Notes under the pieces: model-generated
Database searches by the model: none
The model's input: only the letters and a program-made list of their open reading frames with translations
Told to the model about the DNA's origin: nothing
Assembly (NCBI RefSeq): GCF_001468395.1
Contig: NZ_LNSG01000009.1
Location: forward strand, 124,001-188,000
From: Sphingopyxis sp. H073
GTDB lineage: Bacteria; Pseudomonadota; Alphaproteobacteria; Sphingomonadales; Sphingomonadaceae
Reading direction: 5' to 3'
Length of the DNA: 64,000 nt
Program-made: the position numbers and the translations under genes
Shown: positions 17,920 to 24,529 of the stretch, in pieces
Layout: each line of letters begins with the position of its first letter
Numbering within the stretch: the stretch's first letter is position 1

Positions 17920-19899
17920 TCAGGCGTCGATCGACGCCTCGTCGAGCGTCGCGGCGTTTGCCTGGATGAACTGGAAGCGATGCTCGGGATGTTTGCCCAT
18001 CAATCGGTCGACGAGATCCTTGACGCCCTGACGCTCCTCATATTCCTGCGGCAGCGTGACTTTGAGCAGCGAGCGCGTCGCCGGGTCCATCGTCGTTTCC
18101 TTGAGCTGGTTCGGATTCATCTCGCCGAGACCCTTGAAACGCCCCACGTCGACCTTTTTTCCTTTGAAAACCGTCGCTTCCAGCTCCGCCCGGTGTGCGT
18201 CGTCGCGCGCATAGGCCGAAGTCGCGCCCGCCGTCAGCCGATAAAGCGGCGGCTGCGCCAGATACACATGCCCGTTGCGTACAATGTCCGGCATTTCCTG
18301 GAAGAAGAAGGTCATCAGCAAGGTCGCGATGTGTGCGCCGTCGACATCGGCATCGGTCATGATCACTATCTTGTCGTAGCGCAGCCGATCGGCGTCGCAA
18401 TCCTTGCGCATTCCACAGCCGAGCGCGAGCGCGAGGTCGGCGATTTCCTGATTAGCGCGGATCTTGTCGGCGCTTGCGCTGGCCACGTTAAGGATCTTGC
18501 CACGGATCGGCAGGATCGCCTGCGTCTTGCGGTCGCGCGCCTGCTTCGCGCTACCGCCCGCGCTATCGCCTTCGACAATAAATAATTCAGTGCCTTCCGG
18601 TCCATCGTTGGCACAGTCTGTGAGCTTTCCGGGCAGACGCAACTTGCGGCCGCTCGTCGCGGTCTTGCGCTTGACCTCGCGCTCGGCCTTGCGCTTCAAA
18701 CGCTCGTCCATCCGTTCGAGGACCAGCCCGAGCAACGCACGGCCGCGGTCCATATTGTCCGACAGAAAATGGTCGAAATGGTCGCGCACCGCATTTTCGG
18801 TGAAACGCGCCGCTTCCGGGCTCGAAAGCCGGTCTTTCGTCTGGCTCTGGAACTGCGGATCACGGATGAACACCGACAGCATCATCTCGCCGCCGTTGAA
18901 CACGTCCTCGGCGGTGATCTGCGCCGCCTTCTTCTGCCCGATCAACTCGCCGAAGGCGCGCAGCCCCTTGGTCAGCGCGGCCCTCAGCCCCGCCTCATGC
19001 GTACCGCCGGCGGGCGTCGGAATGGTGTTGCAATACCAGCTATAGCTGCCGTCCGACCACAGCGGCCAGGCGATCGCCCATTCGGCGCGCCCCTGCTCGC
19101 CGGAAAAATCCTGCCGACCGACGAAGGGTTCGGCGGTCGCGCATTCGCGCGTCCCGATCTGCTCCTTCAAATGGTCGGCGAGGCCGCCGGGAAACTGGAA
19201 CACGGCCTCGGCGGGCGTGTCGTCGCCGATCAGCTCGGGCGCGCATTTCCAGCGGATCTCGACGCCCGCGAACAGATAGGCCTTCGACCGCGCCATCCGG
19301 TACAGGCGCTGCGGCTTGAAGCGGCCATGCTCGCCAAAGATTGCGGGGTCGGGAACGAACGACACGCTGGTGCCGCGGCGGTTCGGGGTAGGGCCGAGCT
19401 CCTCGAGCGGGCCTTGCGGAACGCCTTGCGAAAAAGACTGTCTGTACAATTGCTTGGATCGCGCAACTTCGATCGTGGTTTCAATCGACAGCGCGTTCAC
19501 GACGCTGACGCCGACCCCGTGGAGACCGCCAGAGGTAGCATAGGCCTTGCCCTCGAACTTGCCGCCCGAATGGAGCATGGTCATGATGACCTCGAGCGCC
19601 GATTTGCCGGGGAATTTCGGGTGCGGGTCGACCGGCATACCGCGGCCGTTGTCGATGACGGTCAGGCGATTGCCGACATCGAGAATGATCTCGATGCGCG
19701 TCGCATGGCCGGCAACGGCTTCGTCCATACTGTTGTCGATGACTTCGGCAGCAAGGTGATGGAGCGCGCGTTCGTCGGTGCCACCGATGTACATGCCGGG
19801 GCGACGGCGGACGGGTTCGAGCCCTTCCAGAACCTCGATCTGCGAGGCGTTGTAGCTTTCGGTCGCGGGCTGGTTGCTGTCGAACAAATCGTGACTCAT
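17920..19899 (-). CDS. parE: DNA topoisomerase IV subunit B
   Basis: A 659-residue type IIA topoisomerase ATPase subunit. It has the GHKL ATPase (YIGGTDERALHHLAAEVIDNSMDEAVAGHA; VIDNGRGMPVDPH; SGGLHGVGVSVVNAL), the transducer domain, and the TOPRIM region (EGDSAGGSAKQARDRKTQAI; DADVDGAHIATLL; RYKGLGEM-type motif FKGLGEMNPNQLKETTMDP). The absence of a large insertion in the TOPRIM domain and the residue context favour ParE over GyrB. ParE with ParC decatenates sister chromosomes. It is followed at once by the beta-lactamase-fold gene. Confidence 0.93.
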   Translation of the reverse strand: MSHDLFDSNQPATESYNASQIEVLEGLEPVRRRPGMYIGGTDERALHHLAAEVIDNSMDEAVAGHATRIEIILDVGNRLTVIDNGRGMPVDPHPKFPGKSALEVIMTMLHSGGKFEGKAYATSGGLHGVGVSVVNALSIETTIEVARSKQLYRQSFSQGVPQGPLEELGPTPNRRGTSVSFVPDPAIFGEHGRFKPQRLYRMARSKAYLFAGVEIRWKCAPELIGDDTPAEAVFQFPGGLADHLKEQIGTRECATAEPFVGRQDFSGEQGRAEWAIAWPLWSDGSYSWYCNTIPTPAGGTHEAGLRAALTKGLRAFGELIGQKKAAQITAEDVFNGGEMMLSVFIRDPQFQSQTKDRLSSPEAARFTENAVRDHFDHFLSDNMDRGRALLGLVLERMDERLKRKAEREVKRKTATSGRKLRLPGKLTDCANDGPEGTELFIVEGDSAGGSAKQARDRKTQAILPIRGKILNVASASADKIRANQEIADLALALGCGMRKDCDADRLRYDKIVIMTDADVDGAHIATLLMTFFFQEMPDIVRNGHVYLAQPPLYRLTAGATSAYARDDAHRAELEATVFKGKKVDVGRFKGLGEMNPNQLKETTMDPATRSLLKVTLPQEYEERQGVKDLVDRLMGKHPEHRFQFIQANAATLDEASIDA

Positions 19900-20068
19900 G
19901 GGTTAGCTATACGGGGCCGGAAAGGGCGCTGGCAAGCGCGCTTTTCATGGCGCCACGGCCCGATTTGGCGGCCTCGGTTCGTCCCGTTTTCAGCACGGCG
20001 ATGAAACCGGTCCATCCTACGGGGGTTGCTCCACCGACTGCAAAGTCATTCAAAAAGTGGAGAATAAT

Positions 20069-20908
20069 ATGAAATTTACAGCTCTCCTCGCTGCTTCGGC
20101 AGCGGTTCTGATGGCCGCCCCGGCCATGGCGCAGGAAACCGGTGGCCGCGACAAGGCGCAGGACTTCAACGGCGCCTATGTCACGATCGGCGGCGGTGGC
20201 ACTCTGCAGGGCAGCGATCGCGGTGAAACGCTGGTCTTCGACACCGATCGCGACGGCGCCTATGGCGATACGGTCACGACGGTGGCTGGCGCAAACGCGT
20301 TCTCGCCGGGTTTCTGCAACGGCACCGCGACCGGCACAGCGAACATCGGGTGTCGCAACGACAAGGACGGGCCCGAATTCTTCGGTCGTATCGGCGTCGA
20401 CCAGCGCATGGGCAATTTCGTCGTAGGCGCTTTGCTGGAGGGCGGCCACAGTGTCGCGCGCGATAGCGTCAGCGGCTTTTCGACTACCCCCGCCAGCTAT
20501 ACAATGAGCCGCGAGGCCGATTATCAGGGCAGTCTCCGCCTGCGTGCGGGTTATACCCCCGGCGGCGGCGCGCTTTTCTATGTAACCGGCGGCCCGGCCT
20601 ATGCGCGGCTGGACAACAAGTTCGCGACGACCAACGCCGCGAATAGCTTCGCAGACAACGGAAAGACCAATGGCTGGGGCTATGCCGCGGGCGGCGGTGC
20701 CGAAATCATGGTCACGAACAGCATCGCGGTCGGCCTCGAATATCTCTACACCGATGTAAAGGACGACGATTATGCCGTGAATGTCGGCCCCGGCACCGCG
20801 CCGCCGACAAATCCCTTTCTGCTCGACAGTGGCGGCACGGATATCCAGCGCAGCGGTTCGCATTTTCGCACGCACAGCGTGCGCGGGACATTGAGCTTCC
20901 GTTTCTGA
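20069..20908 (+). CDS. Outer-membrane beta-barrel protein (OmpA/Omp25-like porin family)
   Basis: A 279-residue exported protein. The signal peptide (MKFTALLAASAAVLMAAPAMA) is followed by alternating amphipathic strands separated by Gly/Asp-rich loops, and the final residue is Phe in GTLSFRF, the barrel-assembly signal. The pattern (FNGAYVTIGGGGTLQG; LRLRAGYTPGGGALFYVTGG; NSIAVGLEYLYTDVK) is that of 8-strand surface antigens such as Omp25/Omp31. Loops contain a Cys pair (FCNGTATGTANIGC). The start at 20069 is set by GGAG at 20059-20062; a GTG at 20057 is in frame but less likely. Confidence 0.82.
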   Translation: MKFTALLAASAAVLMAAPAMAQETGGRDKAQDFNGAYVTIGGGGTLQGSDRGETLVFDTDRDGAYGDTVTTVAGANAFSPGFCNGTATGTANIGCRNDKDGPEFFGRIGVDQRMGNFVVGALLEGGHSVARDSVSGFSTTPASYTMSREADYQGSLRLRAGYTPGGGALFYVTGGPAYARLDNKFATTNAANSFADNGKTNGWGYAAGGGAEIMVTNSIAVGLEYLYTDVKDDDYAVNVGPGTAPPTNPFLLDSGGTDIQRSGSHFRTHSVRGTLSFRF

Positions 20909-20930
20909 CCTCTCGGAAAGCGGACGGGGA

Positions 20931-20961
20931 GGCGCCGGACCGTGTGGGCTCCGGCGCCTTT
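20931..20961 (+). terminator. Terminator between convergent barrel and thioesterase genes
   Basis: GGCGCCGGA (20931-20939) pairs with TCCGGCGCC (20950-20958), extendable by one A-T pair, followed by a short T run. The T tract is brief, so efficiency is uncertain. Confidence 0.6.
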
Positions 20962-20968
20962 CGCCTGT

Positions 20969-21397
20969 TCAAGACAGGCTCGGCGCCGCGAAAATCGCGA
21001 AATTGCCATTTGCGCTGCTGACCAGCTTGCCTTCCTGGTAGAGCCGGGCATCGATATTGGCGACGCGCTTGCCCCGATGCAGCACCTCGGCCTCGCACGT
21101 CAGCCGACCCTCCACGACGCGCGCATGGTAGTTGAACTTGATCTCCAGCGTCGCGCACCATTGATCGTCGGGGAGCAGGCTGGTGATCGCACCGCCCATC
21201 GCCGAATCCGCGAGGCTATAGGCGACCCCGCCATGCGCCGCGCCCTGCGGGTTGAAGTGCCGCTCGCGTTCGATGTCGATCCCCATCACGCAGCGGCCAT
21301 CGCCGCGCTCGACCAACTCGAGGCCGAGCGTGCGCGCAAAGTGGAAATCCTGCCCGAACGGCTTCACTGGACGCGTCTTAACGAACCCGGGGACCAC
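20969..21397 (-). CDS. PaaI-family hotdog thioesterase
   Basis: A hotdog-fold protein of about 142 residues. The active-site segment is NPQGAAHGGVAYSLADSAMGGAI, with HGG and Asp on the helix; LEIKFNYHARVVEG and GKRVANIDARLYQEGKLVSSA are typical for the fold. The substrate is unknown. The start is uncertain: the open frame reaches 21463 but would overlap gcrA by 86 bases. GTG at 21397 overlaps gcrA by 20 bases and GTG at 21367 not at all; neither has a strong ribosome site. I chose 21397 for its family-like length. It is probably cotranscribed with gcrA. Confidence 0.8.
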   Translation of the reverse strand: MVPGFVKTRPVKPFGQDFHFARTLGLELVERGDGRCVMGIDIERERHFNPQGAAHGGVAYSLADSAMGGAITSLLPDDQWCATLEIKFNYHARVVEGRLTCEAEVLHRGKRVANIDARLYQEGKLVSSANGNFAIFAAPSLS

Positions 21398-22064
21398 CGA
21401 ACGGCGGGGGCGGGGGCGGACGGCGCGTGCCGCGCGGAAGCTGAGCCTGATAGGCGCGGCCACAATGCTCGACGCAATATGGGAAGCCCGGGTTCACCGC
21501 GACGCCGCAGAAATGGAAGTCGGGCTCGCCCGGATGCCCCATCGGCCAGCGGCAGATACGGTCATTGAGGTCGAGCAGGCTCGTCTTGTCGGCGATCTCG
21601 GGGCTCGGCTTCGCGGGCACCAGTCGCCGCGGCGGCGCGGGCGGGATCGGCGCCTGCTGGTCGCCCGGACCCTGGCGAATGAAGCCGCCGGGGCCGATCG
21701 AGACGATGCGCGGCGCATCGGGCTTCGGCGGCGCTTCGGAGCCATCCTCGGCCGATGCTTCGACGACCGGCTTGGGTTCAGGTTTCGGCACCGCTGGAGC
21801 CGGACGGGGCGCGACGGGCGCCGCTGCGCGCGGCGCGGCAGGCGCCGGCGAGGCAGGCTTGGGCGCGGTGGGCGCCTTTACGGGCTTCGCGACCTTTTCG
21901 GTCGCCTTCACCGGCGACGGGCGCGACTTCAGGCCCAGGCGATGCGCCTTGCCGATCACCGCATTGCGGCTGACCCCGCCAAGTTCGTCGGCGATCTGGC
22001 TGGCGGTCAGGCCCTTTTCCCACATGCTGCGCAGCTGCTCGATGCGCTCATCGGTCCATGACAT
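21378..22064 (-). CDS. gcrA: Cell-cycle regulator GcrA
   Basis: A 228-residue GcrA, the alphaproteobacterial sigma-70 cofactor that acts at promoters with CcrM-methylated GANTC sites in Caulobacter. The N-terminal DNA-binding domain (MSWTDERIEQLRSMWEKGLT, then ASQIADELGGVSRNAVIGKA) is nearly diagnostic. A Pro/Ala/Lys-rich linker of about 100 residues follows. The C-terminal sigma-binding region contains CRWPMGHPGEPDFHFCG and GFPYCVEHCGRAYQ, with four Cys placed like a metal site. Its linker is longer than in Caulobacter. It is divergent from the ABC-2 permease gene, and its 3' end overlaps the thioesterase. Confidence 0.94.
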   Translation of the reverse strand: MSWTDERIEQLRSMWEKGLTASQIADELGGVSRNAVIGKAHRLGLKSRPSPVKATEKVAKPVKAPTAPKPASPAPAAPRAAAPVAPRPAPAVPKPEPKPVVEASAEDGSEAPPKPDAPRIVSIGPGGFIRQGPGDQQAPIPPAPPRRLVPAKPSPEIADKTSLLDLNDRICRWPMGHPGEPDFHFCGVAVNPGFPYCVEHCGRAYQAQLPRGTRRPPPPPPFGGPRVR

Positions 22065-22189
22065 GTTTCAATTCCTCATCATTCCACGCAAGGGGCGTCC
22101 GGCGATCCGCGTTACCGATCCTTTTGGGGACCGGTTCCAGTCGCTGCCCAGCTTGCGGTAAGATCGGGGAGGCGATAGGCGAGAACGCC

Positions 22190-23062
22190 ATGAACGACCA
22201 GCCCCAAATTTCGCGATCCGACTCGAACAACAACGCCGCGGCGCCGGCGTTTGCCGAACCCGGCGTCCCGCATATCCGGACGCTGAACGTGCCCGGCCTG
22301 CAGGCCCTATATGTCAAGGAGGTGCGGCGCTTTTTCAAGGTCCAGCTCCAGACAATCTGGGCTCCGGCGGTAACGACCCTTCTTTTTCTGGTCATTTTCA
22401 CCGTTGCGCTGGGCGGCGCGGGGCGGAAAGTCATCGGCGTGCCCTTTGCCGACTTCATCGCGCCGGGGCTGATCATGATGGCGATGCTGCAGAACAGCTT
22501 CGCGAATTCCAGCTTCTCGCTGCTCGTCGGCAAGATCCAGGGCACGATCGTCGACTATCTGATGCCGCCGCTCGGCGTCGGCGAACTGGTCACCGCGCTG
22601 ATCGGCGCCGCAGTCACCCGCGCGATCCTCGTCGGCTTCGCCCTCTGGCTTGCGATGCTGCTCTGGCCCGGGGTCCATGTCGGGCCTGACCATCTGTGGG
22701 CGGTCGCGCTGTTCGGCGTGCTGGGCGCGATGATGCTCGGCTTTCTGGGCCTCGTCACTTCTGTCTGGGCCGAAAAGTTCGATCATGCCGCTGCGGTGAC
22801 CAATTTTGTCGTCACGCCGCTCGCACTGCTGTCGGGCACCTTCTATTCGGTCGACCGCCTCGCGCCGTGGTTTCAGGGCGTCGCGCACGCAAATCCCGTC
22901 TATTATGCGATCATGGGTTTTCGTTTCGGCTTCATCGGGACCGTCGACTCGACGATCTCGCATCCTGTGCTGACCGCGGCGCTGGTGCTGGTCGCGACCA
23001 ACATCGTGCTCGGCATGATTACCTATCGCCTGCTCGTGTCGGGATGGAAGCTGAAGGCCTGA
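22190..23062 (+). CDS. ABC-2 type transporter permease
   Basis: A 290-residue membrane protein. A soluble N-terminal stretch of about 40 residues ends with an amphipathic helix (VKEVRRFFKVQLQTIWAPAV), followed by six hydrophobic segments. The ABC-2 signature GTIVDYLMPPLGVGELVTALIGAA and the export-permease region GLVTSVWAEKFDHAAAVTNFVVTPLALLSGTFYSV are clear, as in YadH/NodJ-type permeases. The cognate ATPase (YadG-like) is not beside it in this window, which is unusual. The substrate is unknown. The start at 22190 is chosen over an in-frame ATG at 22058 that would overlap gcrA. Confidence 0.87.
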   Translation: MNDQPQISRSDSNNNAAAPAFAEPGVPHIRTLNVPGLQALYVKEVRRFFKVQLQTIWAPAVTTLLFLVIFTVALGGAGRKVIGVPFADFIAPGLIMMAMLQNSFANSSFSLLVGKIQGTIVDYLMPPLGVGELVTALIGAAVTRAILVGFALWLAMLLWPGVHVGPDHLWAVALFGVLGAMMLGFLGLVTSVWAEKFDHAAAVTNFVVTPLALLSGTFYSVDRLAPWFQGVAHANPVYYAIMGFRFGFIGTVDSTISHPVLTAALVLVATNIVLGMITYRLLVSGWKLKA

Positions 23063-23083
23063 CGCGCGCCCAAAGTCGCGCGA

Positions 23084-23470
23084 TCAGTGCCGGTGGATCG
23101 AACGGACGCGATAACGGCCCTTCGCCATCCCGTCGAACAGCACCTCGATCTGCGGATGATCGACCGGACCCTGCTCTGAATCGCCCACCAGATTCTGCTG
23201 GCTGACATAGGCGATATAGGATGAATCCTCATTTTCGGCGAGCAGGTGGTAAAAGGGTTGCTCCTTCGCCGGACGAATGGCCTCGGGGATAGCCTCGTAC
23301 CATTCGTCGCTGTTCGAAAAGACCGGATCGACGTCGAAAACGACGCCGCGAAAGTCGAACAGGCGGTGGCGGACGATATCGCCAGGGGCAAAGCGCGCGC
23401 GTTCGATGAGCGGAGCGGCAACGAGAGGGGAAATCTGGCCCGGCGAACCGGAAGGTGTCTTTGACGTCAT
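23084..23470 (-). CDS. hspQ: Heat shock protein HspQ (hemimethylated DNA-binding YccV family)
   Basis: A 128-residue protein whose core (FAPGDIVRHRLFDFRGVVFDVDPVF, EWYEAIP, QPFYHLLAENEDSSYIAYVSQQNLV) matches HspQ/YccV. In E. coli HspQ is a heat-induced specificity factor for Lon and affects DnaA levels. The N terminus has about 25 extra residues before the conserved core (low complexity, Ser/Pro-rich). A possible RpoH-type promoter lies immediately upstream. It converges on the ABC-2 permease gene with a 21-base gap. Confidence 0.9.
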   Translation of the reverse strand: MTSKTPSGSPGQISPLVAAPLIERARFAPGDIVRHRLFDFRGVVFDVDPVFSNSDEWYEAIPEAIRPAKEQPFYHLLAENEDSSYIAYVSQQNLVGDSEQGPVDHPQIEVLFDGMAKGRYRVRSIHRH

Positions 23471-23477
23471 ATCGTCA

Positions 23478-23505
23478 ATCTATGGCTATTTACGCCCGTT
23501 TCAAG
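23478..23505 (-). promoter_or_regulatory. Candidate RpoH (heat-shock) promoter of hspQ
   Basis: On the minus strand, CTTG (23505-23502) is followed after exactly 17 bases by CATAGAT (23484-23478). The alphaproteobacterial RpoH consensus, as I recall it, is CTTG-N17-CYTATNT, so four of six specified -10 positions match. The predicted transcript would start within a few bases of the annotated ATG at 23470, giving a nearly leaderless message. Confidence 0.4.
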
Positions 23506-23656
23506 TCCGTTACACTGGCGGGCACCGCGGCAGGCCGATTCCGGCTCTGTGACGGGGATTACAGATGCGTTGGCCGTTCGGGCTAGCTTGCTCCCTCGGC
23601 CTTCGCCCGACCGGTTCGGGTTTGCGGGCCGTCTTGACCCAGGGGAGGCGCTTTTC

Positions 23657-24286
23657 ATGACCGAAATACCTTCGAACAATCTTCCGCCGATGGCCGCGGG
23701 CGTCATCAGCCGGGCGAAGGATATCCTTCTCAAGCCCAAGGAAACCTGGCCCGTCATCGCTGCCGAGCCCGCGACGACGCAGTCGATCTATGTGCCTTAT
23801 GTGGTCTTGCTCGCAGCGATCGGGCCGCTGGCCGGCTTTATCGGCGGGCAGCTCTTCGGCATCTCGATGCTCGGGATCACCTATCATCCGCCGTTGGTCG
23901 GCGCGCTCGTGACGGCGATCGTGACCTACGGCCTCTCGCTCGCGACGGTCTTCATCCTCGCCCTCGTCATCGACGGTCTCGCGCCGAGTTTCGGCGGCCA
24001 GAAGGATCAGGTGCAGGCGCTGAAGGTCGCTGCGTACGCCGGGACGGCTGGCTGGGTGGGCGGTATCTTCGGGCTCATCCCGGCGCTCGGCATCATCGGC
24101 CTTCTGTTCGCGCTGTACGGGCTTTACCTGCTGTACCTCGGCCTGCCGGTGCTGATGAAGGCGCCACAGGACAAGGCGATCGGTTACACGGTGGTCGTGA
24201 TCATCGTCTATATCGTGCTGTTCCTGATCATCGGCGCGGTGGTCGGCGCGCTGGCCGCGCCCTCGCTGGTCAGCATCAGGGGATAG
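23657..24286 (+). CDS. YIP1 family membrane protein
   Basis: A 209-residue integral membrane protein with five hydrophobic segments. The family pattern at the N terminus is AKDILLKPKETWPVIAAEPATTQSIYVPYVVLLAAIGPLAGF, and the later YGLYLLYLGLPVLMKAPQDKAIGYTVV is a strong match to bacterial YIP1-domain proteins. The function of the bacterial members is unknown. AGGGGAGG precedes the ATG at 23657, which decides this start; the frame is open for 36 more codons upstream without similarity. Confidence 0.83.
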   Translation: MTEIPSNNLPPMAAGVISRAKDILLKPKETWPVIAAEPATTQSIYVPYVVLLAAIGPLAGFIGGQLFGISMLGITYHPPLVGALVTAIVTYGLSLATVFILALVIDGLAPSFGGQKDQVQALKVAAYAGTAGWVGGIFGLIPALGIIGLLFALYGLYLLYLGLPVLMKAPQDKAIGYTVVVIIVYIVLFLIIGAVVGALAAPSLVSIRG

Positions 24287-24294
24287 GTTGCACA

Positions 24295-24321
24295 CGCCGT
24301 CCCGGTGCATCCGGGGCGGCG
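24295..24321 (+). terminator. Hairpin after YIP1 gene
   Basis: CGCCGTCCCGG (24295-24305) pairs with CCGGGGCGGCG (24311-24321), 11 bp with one T-G pair and a 5-base loop. No T tract follows on the plus strand, so termination is only suggested by position, nine bases after the stop codon. Confidence 0.4.
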
Positions 24322-24348
24322 TTCGCCTTGGTCAAAAAAAGAGAAAAA

Positions 24349-24438
24349 TGGAGGAGAGTGAGGGATTCGAACCCTCGGTACCGTTGCCGGCACTTCGCAT
24401 TTCGAGTGCGACGCTTTCGACCACTCAGCCAACTCTCC
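24349..24438 (-). tRNA. tRNA-Ser (anticodon CGA)
   Basis: Read on the minus strand, the acceptor stem is GGAGAGT/ACTCTCC, the anticodon stem TCGCA/TGCGA closes the loop CTCGAAA (anticodon CGA), the long class II variable arm is GTGCCG-GCAA-CGGTAC and the T arm is GAGGG-TTCGAAT-CCCTC. CCA is encoded (24351-24349). The discriminator base (complement of A at 24352) is U rather than the usual G of serine tRNAs. A T-rich run on the minus strand (bases 24348-24334) follows and may terminate it. Confidence 0.95.
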
Positions 24439-24529
24439 TCGCTGAGAGGAGACGCCCCTAGCGGCGGCCGTCGAGTCTTGCAACCCTCTCGTCACAAAAT
24501 CGTTGGCCGCCGTCTGCATCCGCAATAAA

